In this document: positions 1 to 8,765 of the stretch, piece after piece
Layout: each line of letters opens with the position of its first letter
Position numbering within the stretch: position 1 is the first letter of the stretch
NCBI RefSeq assembly: GCF_003710865.1
Contig: NZ_RHHO01000017.1
Location: 248,001-312,000 of the forward strand
DNA from: Brevibacillus borstelensis
GTDB lineage: Bacteria; Bacillota; Bacilli; Brevibacillales; Brevibacillaceae
Length of the DNA stretch: 64,000 bases
Reading direction: 5' to 3'
Notes under the pieces: model-generated
Database searches by the model: none
Seen by the model: the letters and a program-made list of their open reading frames with translations, nothing else
What the model was told of the DNA's origin: nothing
Program-made: the position numbers and the translations under genes

Positions 1-1
1 C

Positions 2-694
2 GCTGACCTGGCTGCCGTGATCGTGGAACCGATCGCCGGAAACATGGGTGTTGTGCCGCCGCAGCCGGGCTTTTTGGAGGCGCTGCGTGAAATTACGCAG
101 CAACACGGCACACTGCTGATTTTTGATGAAGTCATGACCGGCTTCCGTGTATCCCGTGGCGGGGCACAGGAGCTGTACGGCATCACTCCGGATCTGACGA
201 CCATGGGCAAGGTAATTGGCGGCGGACTTCCGGTCGGCGCTTATGGCGGCAAACGGGAGATCATGCAGCAAATCGCGCCGGCAGGACCGATCTATCAGGC
301 AGGTACGCTTTCGGGCAACCCGCTGGCAATGGCGGCCGGACTGACCACCCTGCAGGAGCTGGGACAGCCGGGAGCCTATGAAAAACTGGAGGCGCTCTCT
401 GCCCGCCTGGCGGAGGGGCTTGCGGAAAATGCCCGCAAACTCGGTATTCCGCATACGCTGAACCGCGTTGGCTCCATGGTTTGCCTGTTCTTTACCGATA
501 CGCCTGTCGTCAATTACGACACGGCCAAGACTGCCGATCTGGACAAATTCTCTGCCTACTTCCGCTATTTGCTGGAGGAAGGCGTGATGATTCCGCCGTC
601 CCAATTCGAGGGAATGTTCGTTTCCCTTGCTCATACGGAAGAGGATATCGAGCGGACAATCGACGCCAGCTACAAAGCGATGAAAAGGCTGTAA
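2..694 (+). CDS. hemL: Glutamate-1-semialdehyde 2,1-aminomutase, C-terminal part (partial at window edge)
   Basis: The reading frame is open from base 2, so the gene starts upstream of the window and about 231 C-terminal residues are visible. The family is a PLP enzyme that converts glutamate-1-semialdehyde to 5-aminolevulinate, the first committed tetrapyrrole precursor. Visible landmarks are the Asp-containing cofactor segment [12 protein letters not shown], the presumed PLP-lysine context [18 protein letters not shown] (Lys codon at 209-211), and the [12 protein letters not shown] segment. It ends at a strong hairpin terminator and is not joined to the downstream genes. The other haem genes hemEHY lie 10 kb away. 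A GsaB-type paralog cannot be excluded from a partial sequence. Confidence 0.93.
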   Translation, partial: ADLAAVIVEPIAGNMGVVPPQPGFLEALREITQQHGTLLIFDEVMTGFRVSRGGAQELYGITPDLTTMGKVIGGGLPVGAYGGKREIMQQIAPAGPIYQAGTLSGNPLAMAAGLTTLQELGQPGAYEKLEALSARLAEGLAENARKLGIPHTLNRVGSMVCLFFTDTPVVNYDTAKTADLDKFSAYFRYLLEEGVMIPPSQFEGMFVSLAHTEEDIERTIDASYKAMKRL

Positions 695-704
695 ATAACA
701 AAGA

Positions 705-730
705 AAGTCCCCGGTTGGGGACTTTTTTGT
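705..730 (+). terminator. Rho-independent terminator of hemL
   Basis: An 8-bp stem (AAGTCCCC / GGGGACTT) with a GGTT loop is followed by a T run, 10 bases after the hemL stop. It may also end the convergent exporter gene. Confidence 0.9.
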
Positions 731-1669
731 TTATGTTCGGGATTGGACGGGGCAAACAAGCTCTTTGGCTTTTTCAGGTCTTTTCATCATCTGCCGCAGC
801 GTATCAGCGTTGATGAAAACAATCCCCAAAATTGTCGTAGCGGCCCCTGCGGCCATCGGCCAGGATACAGCTTCCCGGTACAGGATCGCCCCCAGGGCCA
901 TGGCGATGATCGGTGAAATGTAGAGCCAGGTGGAGGGAAACACCGGATTGGTTTTGGCGACCAGCCAGTAAAAAATCGTATGTCCGACCATCGAGCCGAA
1001 CATGATCAAATACAAGAGCGAACCGATGGCGCTTGGGGCAAGCATTGTCTCGGGGTGAATCTTCTCCGTAAAAAGCGAAAGTACAAGCAGAGCGGTACCG
1101 CCGTAAATCATTTGGGCTGCATTCAGGGCGATCGGCGATGCGTCTGCAAAACGCTGGATGACGCGTTTCGAATACAGGGCGCCACTGGAATAAAACAGCT
1201 CTCCGATCAAAATAGCGACACACCCGAGCAGCCAGAACAGACTGACCGTGATCGAAACCTGCGGGAAGACGAGGAGTACGACACCGGCAAAGCCAAGCAG
1301 GCAGCCAAGCAGCGCTTTGCCCGTTACCCGCTCTCGCAGGACAGTCGCCTGAAGCAGCAATATCATGATCGGACCGGTCGCGGAAAGAATCGCTGCCGCT
1401 CCTGACGTGACATGCTGCTCCGCCCAATACAGCGTGGAAAACGTTCCGAATGTCAGACAAAGGCCGGTAATCCACATTTCCTTGTGCAAAAGCAAAGAAA
1501 AACGGGCTTGCTTTTTCCAGACCATCCAAATGAAAAGCAGGAGACCTGCGGCCAAAAAACGCAGGCCAGCCGAGAAAAAGGGAGGTGCTCCCGCATCGAT
1601 CCCGATTTTGATCGCCAAAAACGTTGTTCCAAACACCAAGCACATCACGACATAATTGATGATGACCAT
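731..1669 (-). CDS. EamA/DMT-superfamily membrane exporter
   Basis: This 312-residue, very hydrophobic protein has the pattern of about ten membrane segments in two repeated halves that is typical of EamA (RhaT/YdcZ-like) drug/metabolite transporters of the cytoplasmic membrane. The first helix starts at the N-terminus (VMCLVFGTTFLAIKIG), and the second-half segment ends in a helix near residues 270-290 with a basic tail. The substrate cannot be read from sequence; family members export amino acids or small metabolites. The start ATG has AAGGAGGCG upstream on the minus strand. It is divergent from a MocR-type regulator 117 bp away, a pairing that usually means the regulator controls the exporter, so the exporter may move an amine or amino-acid-like compound (inference). 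Confidence 0.88.
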   Translation of the reverse strand: MVIINYVVMCLVFGTTFLAIKIGIDAGAPPFFSAGLRFLAAGLLLFIWMVWKKQARFSLLLHKEMWITGLCLTFGTFSTLYWAEQHVTSGAAAILSATGPIMILLLQATVLRERVTGKALLGCLLGFAGVVLLVFPQVSITVSLFWLLGCVAILIGELFYSSGALYSKRVIQRFADASPIALNAAQMIYGGTALLVLSLFTEKIHPETMLAPSAIGSLLYLIMFGSMVGHTIFYWLVAKTNPVFPSTWLYISPIIAMALGAILYREAVSWPMAAGAATTILGIVFINADTLRQMMKRPEKAKELVCPVQSRT

Positions 1670-1708
1670 AGTAACGCCTCCTTGGTATCATCATAAAAAG
1701 AGGTGAAT

Positions 1709-1734
1709 AGAACAGTTTTCAAACAACAGAACAG
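1709..1734. promoter_or_regulatory. Direct repeat AGAACAG, candidate MocR operator
   Basis: The 7-mer AGAACAG occurs at 1709-1715 and 1728-1734, 19 bp start to start, between the divergent exporter and MocR genes. The second copy lies where a -35 would fall for the -10-like TATAAG at 1750-1755. MocR regulators typically bind direct repeats; assignment is inference. Confidence 0.4.
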
Positions 1735-1786
1735 ATTCTGAAATGCTTGTATAAGATAAACATAAGGGCAAAGGAGGCAGGCAAGC

Positions 1787-3217
1787 ATGGACGTCCGTTT
1801 TTCTTCAAGAGCAAGTACCCAAACGCTGTTTGCACAAGTGTATGAATACATCTGGACGCGAATCCAGCGCGGGGAGTGGAAGGAGCATGAAAAGCTCCCG
1901 TCCGTCCGCCTGCTGGCAGCCGAACTGAACGTCCACCGCCTGACCGTATTCAAGGCGTATCAGTTGCTCAAGGAAGAAAAGAAAGTCTATGTCAAAGACA
2001 AGTCGGGCTACTATGTGTATCCCGGCGGTGCGATGCCATTGGACAATCTGGATTCGCCGATTGTCTCCTCCTATGTTAAAAAAAGCCATTTATCCGAAAT
2101 TCACAAAGTGCCGGTCACTTATCAGTTTTCCTATGCGCTGATCGACCCCAACCTGTTGCCGAACCGGTTTTTTTCCGAATACGTAAAAGAGATTTTTGAC
2201 TTGTATCCAAAGGTGCTCAGCTCCTATTCCACTGTGCAAGGAGATGAGGAGCTGCGGGAGGCGCTTTGCCGATACTTCATGCACAAGCACCGGTTTCACC
2301 TGTCGCCAGAGGACATCATGATTACGTCCGGCTCCCAGCAAGCCATAGACTTGCTCGCGCGGATGCTTGTCCAGCCGAGGGACGCTGTGTTGATTGAGCG
2401 TCCGACATACAGTGCGGCTATTGATATTTTCAGGCAGCTTGGCGCCCAGCTTATCCCCGTCGAGATTCATCCGAACGGCTATGACCTGGATCAGGTTGAA
2501 GCTTATATGAAGCGGTACAAGCCGCGTCTGTTTTACCTGAACCCGACCTATCACAACCCGACGGGCTACACCGTACCGGCCGAGCAGAGAAAGCAGCTTG
2601 TAGAGCTTGCCGAGCGGTATCGCTGTTTTGTGATCGAAGACGACCCGTTCCGTGACATGTATTTTGAGAGCGAACCGCCCCCGCCTCTCTTTTCTTACAG
2701 CGTGGAAGGCTACGTCGTGTATATCCGCAGCTTCAGCAAATACGTGGCGCCCGGATTGAGGATTGCCGCTGTTTGCCTCCATCCTTCGCTGGTGAGCCAT
2801 TTCTTTACGGTCAAGTCGCTGGCGGATAATGGGAGCCCGCTGCTCAATCAGAAAATCTTCCTCCATTACTTTTCCTCCAGCCGCATGCAGCAGCATATTG
2901 AAAAGCTGCGAACCGCCCTGAATGTGCGAAAAACAATTATGGAAGAGGAGCTCTCCGCTACTGCCTGGAGATGGAACAGTCCTGCCGGCGGTCTGAACCT
3001 TTGGGTCAAGCTGCCGGAATCCCTTTCCATGGAGGCGCTGCTTGCCAAAAGCATCGAGCAGTCGATCTCGTTTGTACCGGGCTCTATATGCGATCCATTA
3101 AAGGAGACAAAGTCGTGGCTTCGTCTTAGCTACTCGTATATCAGTGAAAAGCAGCTTCGCGAGGGAACGAAGCTGCTTATCTCCATGGCCAGCGAGCTCG
3201 CCGGAACAGTCGAATGA
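1787..3217 (+). CDS. MocR/GntR-family PLP-dependent transcriptional regulator
   Basis: The 476 residues fit the MocR architecture: an N-terminal GntR winged helix-turn-helix (about residues 12-80, with KLPSVRLLAAELNVHRLTV) joined to a type-I aminotransferase-like domain. In the second part the NPTYHNPTGYT segment, the acidic VIEDDPFRDMYF segment and the PLP-lysine context RSFSKYVAPGLRIA are all intact, so cofactor binding is expected. The ATG has AAAGGAGG upstream. MocR proteins such as GabR and PdxR sense PLP adducts or related metabolites and activate or repress a neighbouring gene. The divergent EamA exporter is the obvious target. The effector is unknown. Confidence 0.93.
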   Translation: MDVRFSSRASTQTLFAQVYEYIWTRIQRGEWKEHEKLPSVRLLAAELNVHRLTVFKAYQLLKEEKKVYVKDKSGYYVYPGGAMPLDNLDSPIVSSYVKKSHLSEIHKVPVTYQFSYALIDPNLLPNRFFSEYVKEIFDLYPKVLSSYSTVQGDEELREALCRYFMHKHRFHLSPEDIMITSGSQQAIDLLARMLVQPRDAVLIERPTYSAAIDIFRQLGAQLIPVEIHPNGYDLDQVEAYMKRYKPRLFYLNPTYHNPTGYTVPAEQRKQLVELAERYRCFVIEDDPFRDMYFESEPPPPLFSYSVEGYVVYIRSFSKYVAPGLRIAAVCLHPSLVSHFFTVKSLADNGSPLLNQKIFLHYFSSSRMQQHIEKLRTALNVRKTIMEEELSATAWRWNSPAGGLNLWVKLPESLSMEALLAKSIEQSISFVPGSICDPLKETKSWLRLSYSYISEKQLREGTKLLISMASELAGTVE

Positions 3218-3224
3218 AAGCACG

Positions 3225-3255
3225 AAAACTCCGCCAAGTCGACGGCGGAGTTTTT
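3225..3255 (+). terminator. Terminator of the MocR gene
   Basis: The 11-bp stem AAAACTCCGCC / GGCGGAGTTTT with an 8-base loop and T run starts 8 bases after the stop codon. Confidence 0.9.
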
Positions 3256-3307
3256 ACTGCCCGCGGCTAAAAGAGTTTTCGCTGCTCTCTGAAACTATTC
3301 TCTTGAA

Positions 3308-4189
3308 CTACTCTTTTAATACACTCCAATACTCATAGGAATGAATTGCGACTCCAGCAAAAGAAGGATGGCTTGCCAACAGTTCACTCAGCTTGCTTAG
3401 CTCGTCTTCCATCCGAGCGGTTCCCTCCTCATAAAAGCTGACAAAATTGCCTTCATTGCTCTCCTTTGTCTCTACAGCGACGATTACTTTTTTACCAAGT
3501 CGGTCCGCCATCTCCAGCTCTTGCGTGACGAGGGCCGAAATGCTGTTTGGGCCTTCCGCCCGATCGCGGTATGCCATGACTGTAACATGATCGTGCCTGG
3601 AGATGAGCCACTCGCTAATCGAGACAACAGGCTGATCGGGCAAGGCCGTCTTGTCCAGCCAAAAAGGAATGTCACAGCCAACCTGGAGGGACGGGTCCAG
3701 CTCTTTTGCCTTCGTCACGTAAGCATTCACATTGCCCATCCACTGCCGGATCACTTCATTTTGATCGCTTTTCCACTCGGGGAGTGTATACGGCTCGATA
3801 TCGAGATGGATACCGGTTATGGCTGCATCCGTCTCCACCGTCTGGTTGTAGCGGCCTACCCAGTCTACGAGCGACAAAATTTCCGGGCGGTTTCGCTCCA
3901 GTCCCCAGCCGGATTTGCCGCCAAGTGCGTGTACTTCCATTCCGTTGGCGCGGGCTTTCTGGATAAAAGTGTGGTAATAGGAAGGTCTCAGCGAAGTGTC
4001 GATCTTCAGATACAGCAGGTTTACCCCTTTTGCCGCTGCAAACGCAACGATCTGATCAGGGGCTGACGCAGTCTGGTATGTTTGCCACAGCCAAGTAGCT
4101 TTTACCGGTTTTTCTCCCGACGAAAAGCCGGTCAGAAATAAAGCGGGGAACATGAGAAAGAAAAGTGCCGTACGCGAAAACTGCTTCAT
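3308..4189 (-). CDS. Secreted protein with TIM-barrel glycoside-hydrolase-like fold (unknown substrate)
   Basis: The start was placed at the ATG with AGGAGGATACACG just before it, giving 293 residues and leaving out a seven-residue upstream extension. Residues 1-25 form a signal peptide (MKQFSRTALFFLMFPALF) without a lipobox Cys. The mature part begins ATWLWQT and has features of a beta/alpha barrel: LLYLKIDTSLRPSYY, GIHLDIEPYTLPEW with an acidic pair that could be catalytic, VTVMAYRD and a late HSYEYW segment. Similar proteins in Bacillales are annotated only as hypothetical or amidase-like. Polysaccharide or cell-wall hydrolysis is a reasonable guess and no more. No operon partner is seen. 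Confidence 0.8.
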   Translation of the reverse strand: MKQFSRTALFFLMFPALFLTGFSSGEKPVKATWLWQTYQTASAPDQIVAFAAAKGVNLLYLKIDTSLRPSYYHTFIQKARANGMEVHALGGKSGWGLERNRPEILSLVDWVGRYNQTVETDAAITGIHLDIEPYTLPEWKSDQNEVIRQWMGNVNAYVTKAKELDPSLQVGCDIPFWLDKTALPDQPVVSISEWLISRHDHVTVMAYRDRAEGPNSISALVTQELEMADRLGKKVIVAVETKESNEGNFVSFYEEGTARMEDELSKLSELLASHPSFAGVAIHSYEYWSVLKE

Positions 4190-4504
4190 CGTGTATCCTC
4201 CTGATGTCATTGAGCACTGCCCTCAATAACGATATACCTTACTCATATCGGTAGGGCTGGAAGAGTTGATAATAGCGAAGAAGGTTTCCAGGCAAAAAGG
4301 GGTCGAATTGACCAGGACCGTGAATGGGGCGGGGGACAGATCTGGGTAAAAGGAAAGGGAGACGCCCTGCAGGCATCGAGATAGAAGTTTAATGATAGTT
4401 TGTTCCAAAAAGAGGATGTCATGCAGATAAAAATAGCTGCCTTTCATGCTAAGATAGCAAAAAGGGAAATGCCAGCCAAATTGATAGAAAAGGAGCTGTG
4501 TGCG
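4190..4504. other. Intergenic region with a candidate extended -10 promoter
   Basis: No convincing gene is present in these 315 bases. A TGCTAAGAT extended -10 element lies at 4447-4455 and may drive the GyrI-like pseudogene, whose AAGGAG ribosome site is at 4488-4493. Nothing else stands out. Confidence 0.5.
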
Positions 4505-4977
4505 ATGCAGGGAGCGATCGTTCAATTGCCGGAAATGTGGATGGTAGGCGCAAGCTTTACCGGTCCCTTTCAAAGCTTGGGAGTGGAAATGCCGAAGCTG
4601 TGGGACGTTTTTTCGCAGAGGGTGAACGAAATTGGCAATCTGAAATACCCGCTATGCTTTTACGGTGTCAGTGATGAACGCAAAGTCGGTTCCTATCAAT
4701 TGTTCACGGAGTACATTTCCGTTGAAGTAGCAAAATTTGACCGCGTCCCGGAAGGAATGGTCGGATTTACGATTCCGGCAAGAAGCTACGCCCTGTTCAC
4801 TCATCAGGGCCCCATGGACCAACGTATCATCGCGCTTTTGACTGGATAAAGCGCCAGGGGCTTGCGGTAGAGGAAAAGGCGCTTCGCCTTGAGCGGTACG
4901 ATGAGCGATATCTCCCGCCCCGTCATGCTGCAGAGCGGGAAGAAAACGCCTATGACATCCTGATCCCGCTCGCTTAG
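4505..4977 (+). pseudogene. GyrI-like/AraC effector-binding domain protein, frameshifted
   Basis: Translation from the ATG at 4505 (AAGGAG upstream) gives a good start of a GyrI-like small-molecule-binding domain (VGASFTGPFQ, YALFTHQGPMDQ) but stops at 4849 after 114 residues. The missing end is present in another frame from about 4825: YHRAFDWIKRQGL, then LERYDERYLPP and an IPLA end at the TAG at 4975-4977. GyrI-family domains show the same order: a Gly-Pro segment, then a WI helix, then an acidic YD segment near the C-terminus. One base is therefore missing near 4817-4830 relative to an intact gene. Either the gene is inactivated or the base call is wrong; resequencing would decide. Confidence 0.75.
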
Positions 4978-5408
4978 CGGGAATTGTCCGAGCGAAGCGT
5001 GTCCGACGTAAAACGGCTGATGCCGGAGAAAACTTGCTGCAGTGTCTCCAAAGACACTGTCGTATCAAAAGGAATCTCCAGTGAATGATCGGCGTTCGGC
5101 ACGATGTCCAACTCGATGTTGGCGTGTTTGTCGCGAATCTGTTCGATCGTCTCGCTGTGGTAATAATGGTCCGCCGTGCCGGTCACCAGATACATGTTCT
5201 GCTTGCAGGCCAGCAAGCTCTCTGCAAATCCTTCCTGATTCAATAGCGGCGTGAGCAGGATAGCGGAGGCCTCGGAGGGAAGCATGGACTCGCCAAATCC
5301 GCTGACAATGGGGAGCGTGCCGATCGATTTACCGATAAACAGAATTTCCTTGCGGGGCTGATCCGCCAGCACATGCCGGACGACGGCCTCTACGTCCTGG
5401 AGCATCAA
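4974..5408 (-). pseudogene. Alpha/beta-hydrolase, N-terminally truncated remnant
   Basis: The 144 residues carry the nucleophile elbow FIGKSIGT, a strand LYLVTGTADHYY and a late NADHSLE histidine. They therefore look like the second half of a short alpha/beta hydrolase of about 200 residues. The usual N-terminal strand and oxyanion region are absent: upstream in the same frame a stop occurs after about a dozen codons. A TTG/ATG start preceded by AGAGGG could still be translated, with a -10-like TACAAT upstream on the minus strand. The end overlaps the convergent GyrI pseudogene by 4 bases. Best read as a decaying gene, though a short active variant is possible. Confidence 0.6.
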
Positions 5409-5519
5409 CGTCCCTCTTTTGCGGGGAGGCAGGCTCCAGAATTCTACCTGTATTGTAAACCTGGTTGGGAAAAAATGTTGGAAAAAATGGCGAGACTATA
5501 GAAAAAGGAGGAGAAGTAG

Positions 5520-6308
5520 ATGAAAAAAGCGGTATTGCAAAATGGAGTCGAACTGGCTTACGAAGACAGGGGGACGGGAGACGCCGTCTGTCTCGTGCAC
5601 GGCTTTTGCGGAAGCTCGGCATATTGGAAAAAGCTCATCCCGAGACTGGAGCAATCAAGCAGGGTGCTTGCTCCCGACTTGCGCGGCCACGGAGGCAGTT
5701 CGGTTCCGGATGAAACGTACACCGTGGAGAGAATGGCAGAGGATCTTGCCTTTTTCATGGATGAGACCGGGATTGAAAAGATGACGCTCCTCGGACATTC
5801 CTTGGGCGGTTATGTCGCCTTGGCTTTTGCCGAGCGCTACCCCGACAGGCTGAGTGCGATGGGGCTGATCCATTCTACCGCGTTTCCCGATGATGAGCAG
5901 GCAAAGGAAAACCGGACCAAAGGAATGGAGAGCATCCGTCAAAACGGGATAGAGCCCTTTATCAAGGCGCTGGTTCCCAAGCTGTTCGCCCCTGGCGCTT
6001 TATCCCGTTATCCGGAAGAATGGGAGCGGGTCAAACAGGTCGGCCTGCAAACACCGCCAGACGGCGCGATCCGGACATTGGAAGCGATGCGGGAAAGAGC
6101 AGACCGGCAGCATGTCCTCAGAAAGCTTGCTTGTCCCGTCCTGCTTATCGCAGGGGAACAAGACCAGATCATTCCGGCAGACAAAACCTTTACAGCAGAT
6201 GGGGCGAATGTCACTCGGGTACTGCTTGCGGAGGCTGGTCACATGGGAATGCTGGAAACCCCCGAGAAAATGGCTGATGCGATCAAGCAATTCCTGTCCA
6301 ATATCTAG
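5520..6308 (+). CDS. Alpha/beta-fold hydrolase
   Basis: This 262-residue protein of the alpha/beta hydrolase superfamily has the whole catalytic set visible: the oxyanion segment CLVHGFCGSS, the DLRGHGGS motif, the nucleophile elbow LLGHSLGGYVA (Ser about residue 95), the acid strand LLIAGEQDQIIP and the histidine in EAGHMGMLETPE. Length and order match soluble cytosolic esterase/BioH/3-oxoadipate-lactonase-like enzymes; the substrate is unknown. AAAAGGAGGAG precedes the ATG. The gene stands alone between a hydrolase remnant and a nucleotidase gene, so the context gives no pathway. Confidence 0.92.
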   Translation: MKKAVLQNGVELAYEDRGTGDAVCLVHGFCGSSAYWKKLIPRLEQSSRVLAPDLRGHGGSSVPDETYTVERMAEDLAFFMDETGIEKMTLLGHSLGGYVALAFAERYPDRLSAMGLIHSTAFPDDEQAKENRTKGMESIRQNGIEPFIKALVPKLFAPGALSRYPEEWERVKQVGLQTPPDGAIRTLEAMRERADRQHVLRKLACPVLLIAGEQDQIIPADKTFTADGANVTRVLLAEAGHMGMLETPEKMADAIKQFLSNI

Positions 6309-6338
6309 CAGGAAGCTGAACATCTATCCAGAAATATT

Positions 6339-6347
6339 TGCTATAAT
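6339..6347 (+). promoter_or_regulatory. Extended -10 promoter of the 5'-nucleotidase gene
   Basis: TGCTATAAT at 6339-6347 is a consensus extended -10 located 50 bases before the start codon. No good -35 is visible, as is usual for extended -10 promoters. Confidence 0.6.
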
Positions 6348-6396
6348 CAGAGATGTCCTATTTTTTATTTTTTACATAACGGGAGGAGAAGCGCGA

Positions 6397-8271
6397 ATGA
6401 AAAAAGCACGTCGCATTACCCTGGCCGCTCTGGCAGCTGCCATCTGTTCGTCCCTGATGGCCGGATCGGTCCTGGCAGCACCGCTGCATCCGGTTCAGCA
6501 CGTAGACTGGATGGTAAAGAAATCCATCGTATCTCCGGGAGCAAACGGTGATCTTGCCCTTGAGCGCAACGTGACTTTGGCGGAAGCAGTTGTCGTTTTT
6601 GCCAAACTGGGCGGAAGCAAAATTTCTGCTCCTGACAAAGGGGCGCATTGGTCTGCGCCTTACCTCGCTTGGGCAAAAACCAAGGGAGCAATTATGCAGG
6701 ATGACTTCAAAAACCCGACACAAGTTCTTTCTTCGGCAAAATTGACAGAGGTCGCCAAAAAGCTGGGCTACACCATTGAAATGGAAAACAAGGCGCAAGT
6801 GACCCGCGGCGATTTCTTCCAGGCGCTCGGGGATGCGGCTACTACACACATTACGATCGCGCATACCAATGATACGCACGGACATATTACAGAAGATAAA
6901 AACTTGAAGGAATTCGGTTACGCCAAGATCGCCACGCTGCTGAAGGACTGGCGTGAGGAGAACGACAACTTCCTCCTGCTTGATGCGGGTGATACCTTCC
7001 AGGGCACCGTCTACGTCAACCAATTCCAAGGGGAGTCTGTCGTACCGATCCTCAATTACTTGGGCTACAACGTAATGGCGGCAGGGAACCACGAGTTTGA
7101 TTTTGGCTATGAACAGCTGCTGAAGCTGCGCGACATGCTGAAGCACCCGGTTATTTCCGCAAACGTGTTCAAAGCGGATGGAAAAGAACTGCTCGTACCT
7201 ACCTTCAAGGCGGAAATCGGCGGCAAAAAGTTTGCCTTCGTCGGTTTTGTAGCGGAGGATACACCGATCCTCACCCACCCGAACAACGTGAAAGGCCTTA
7301 CCTTCAAAAACCCTGTAGAAGTGGCGAAGACCGTCGTGCCACAGCTGAAAAAAGAGGTTGACCATGTAATCGTCGTTTCCCACGTCGGCGTGGATGTTGA
7401 CCGTGAGATCGCGAAAAACGTACCGGGCATCGATCTGATCGTCGGCGGACATTCCCATACGCCGCTGGAAAAGCCGGAGCTGGTGAACGGCACGTACATC
7501 GTACAGGACTGGGAGTACGGCAAGTCTCTCGGACGCGCAGACCTGTACTACCTCGGCAAGGAGCTGGTTGCGTTCAGCGGCGGTTTGAAAGCGTATGACG
7601 AAACCGTTCAAGCTGATCCTGAGGTAGAGAAAATGGTTCAAGAGATCGTCAAGAAAATCGACGAAGTCATGGACGTGGTCATCGCCAAGTCTGAGGTAGA
7701 CCTTGATGGCGACAGAGCGCTGGTTCGCAAAAAGGAGACAAACGTAGGAAACCTGATCGCCGACATCATGCTGGAGCGCACGAAATCCATCCCGGGGCAT
7801 GAAGCAGACGTTGCGCTGACCAACGCAGGCGGTATCCGTACACAGCTAAAGGCGGGCGACATCACGAAGAAAAATCTGTACACCCTGCTGCCATTCCCGA
7901 ATACCCTGGTCGTGATCGAGGTGACCGGCGAAGAGCTGCGTCAAGCGCTGGAAAGCGGTGTAAGCAAGGTGGAGACGGGAGAGGGACGCTTCCCGCAAAT
8001 CAGCGGCATGTCTTTTACCTACAATCCAAGCAAGCCTGCGGGTCAGCGCGTTGTCGAGGTAAAGGTAGGCGGTCAGCCGCTCGACCTGAAGAAGACGTAC
8101 AAGGTCGCAACCAATGACTTCCTGGCAACAGGCGGAGACGGATATGAGAGCTTTAACAAACCTGCGTTCAATACAGGTCTGACTTTCTACAGCATTGTGG
8201 AAGAAGAGCTGATCAAACGCAAGACGGTTAATCCGAAAGTAGAAGGTCGCATCGTCGAAGTAAACGAATAG
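6397..8271 (+). CDS. Secreted 5'-nucleotidase / metallophosphoesterase with SLH-like N-terminus
   Basis: The ATG at 6397 with GGGAGGAG upstream gives 624 residues and a clear signal peptide (about residues 1-28, cleaved after VLAA). Residues 30-145 contain repeats resembling S-layer-homology modules, which would hold the enzyme on the cell surface. From about residue 150 follows a UshA/YfkN-type phosphoesterase: AHTNDTHGH, LLDAGDTFQG, AGNHEFDFG, VVSHVGVD and GGHSHTPL are the two-metal site motifs. A C-terminal nucleotide-binding domain follows with ALTNAGGIR, LLPFPNTLV and FLATGGDGYESF. The likely job is scavenging phosphate and nucleosides from extracellular nucleotides. It is monocistronic, with its own promoter and terminator. 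Confidence 0.92.
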   Translation: MKKARRITLAALAAAICSSLMAGSVLAAPLHPVQHVDWMVKKSIVSPGANGDLALERNVTLAEAVVVFAKLGGSKISAPDKGAHWSAPYLAWAKTKGAIMQDDFKNPTQVLSSAKLTEVAKKLGYTIEMENKAQVTRGDFFQALGDAATTHITIAHTNDTHGHITEDKNLKEFGYAKIATLLKDWREENDNFLLLDAGDTFQGTVYVNQFQGESVVPILNYLGYNVMAAGNHEFDFGYEQLLKLRDMLKHPVISANVFKADGKELLVPTFKAEIGGKKFAFVGFVAEDTPILTHPNNVKGLTFKNPVEVAKTVVPQLKKEVDHVIVVSHVGVDVDREIAKNVPGIDLIVGGHSHTPLEKPELVNGTYIVQDWEYGKSLGRADLYYLGKELVAFSGGLKAYDETVQADPEVEKMVQEIVKKIDEVMDVVIAKSEVDLDGDRALVRKKETNVGNLIADIMLERTKSIPGHEADVALTNAGGIRTQLKAGDITKKNLYTLLPFPNTLVVIEVTGEELRQALESGVSKVETGEGRFPQISGMSFTYNPSKPAGQRVVEVKVGGQPLDLKKTYKVATNDFLATGGDGYESFNKPAFNTGLTFYSIVEEELIKRKTVNPKVEGRIVEVNE

Positions 8272-8315
8272 GATTTGATCATTGCATTCCGGCATATAAG
8301 GAAAGCGGATCATTC

Positions 8316-8351
8316 GGGCCCTGTTCCCTTTGAGGGAAGAGGGCCCTTTTT
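8316..8351 (+). terminator. Terminator of the 5'-nucleotidase gene
   Basis: A two-tier hairpin (GGGCCC / GGGCCC outer, TTCCC / GGGAA inner) is followed by TTTTT. Confidence 0.88.
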
Positions 8352-8404
8352 GCACAATTTTTACCCGTGTGCATTTATCTATTTTTATAAAGTACCTTGC
8401 ATTG

Positions 8405-8410
8405 TATAAT
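8405..8410 (+). promoter_or_regulatory. -10 element of the padR operon
   Basis: A perfect TATAAT lies 35 bases before the padR start. The -35 region (about 8382) is only T-rich. Confidence 0.5.
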
Positions 8411-8444
8411 AGTGCTCTGGTAAGATCTAACATGGTGATGCTAA

Positions 8445-8765
8445 GTGAACGTTCAATTTAAAAAAGGCGTACTGGAACTTTGCGTACTGGTGCTTGTTGC
8501 CCAAAAAGACAGATATGGGTACGAACTGGTGGCCAGCATCTCAGAGAAATTTCACATCGCAGAAGGAACCGTTTATCCCCTGCTTCGCAGGTTGACCACG
8601 GAAGGCTTTTTTATTACTTACTTGGCCGAATCGCAGGAAGGCCCGCCGCGCAAGTACTATCAGCTCACCGATAAAGGGCGCAGATATATGAACGACCTCG
8701 TGCTGGAATGGAAAATATTTACGCGCGGGGTCAACCAGATTATCGAGGAGGGAATCGGTTTATGA
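8445..8765 (+). CDS. PadR-family transcriptional regulator
   Basis: The 106 residues match the short PadR class: a winged helix (GVLELCVLVLVAQKDRYGYELVASISE, AEGTVYPLLRRLTTEGFF) followed by the PRKYYQLTDKGRR wing and a single dimerisation helix. GTG is used as start, with GGTGATG upstream. The gene heads a three-gene operon: its stop overlaps the next start (ATGA), so translation is coupled. PadR proteins usually repress their own operon and, in this arrangement with DUF1700 and DUF4097 genes, probably respond to an envelope or small-molecule signal. The signal is not known. Confidence 0.93.
   Translation: MNVQFKKGVLELCVLVLVAQKDRYGYELVASISEKFHIAEGTVYPLLRRLTTEGFFITYLAESQEGPPRKYYQLTDKGRRYMNDLVLEWKIFTRGVNQIIEEGIGL

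Noticed and set aside
6358..7800. Long minus-strand open frame across the 5'-nucleotidase gene
   Set aside because: Antisense to an obvious phosphoesterase with all motifs. No ribosome site, and composition typical of a reverse-frame shadow.
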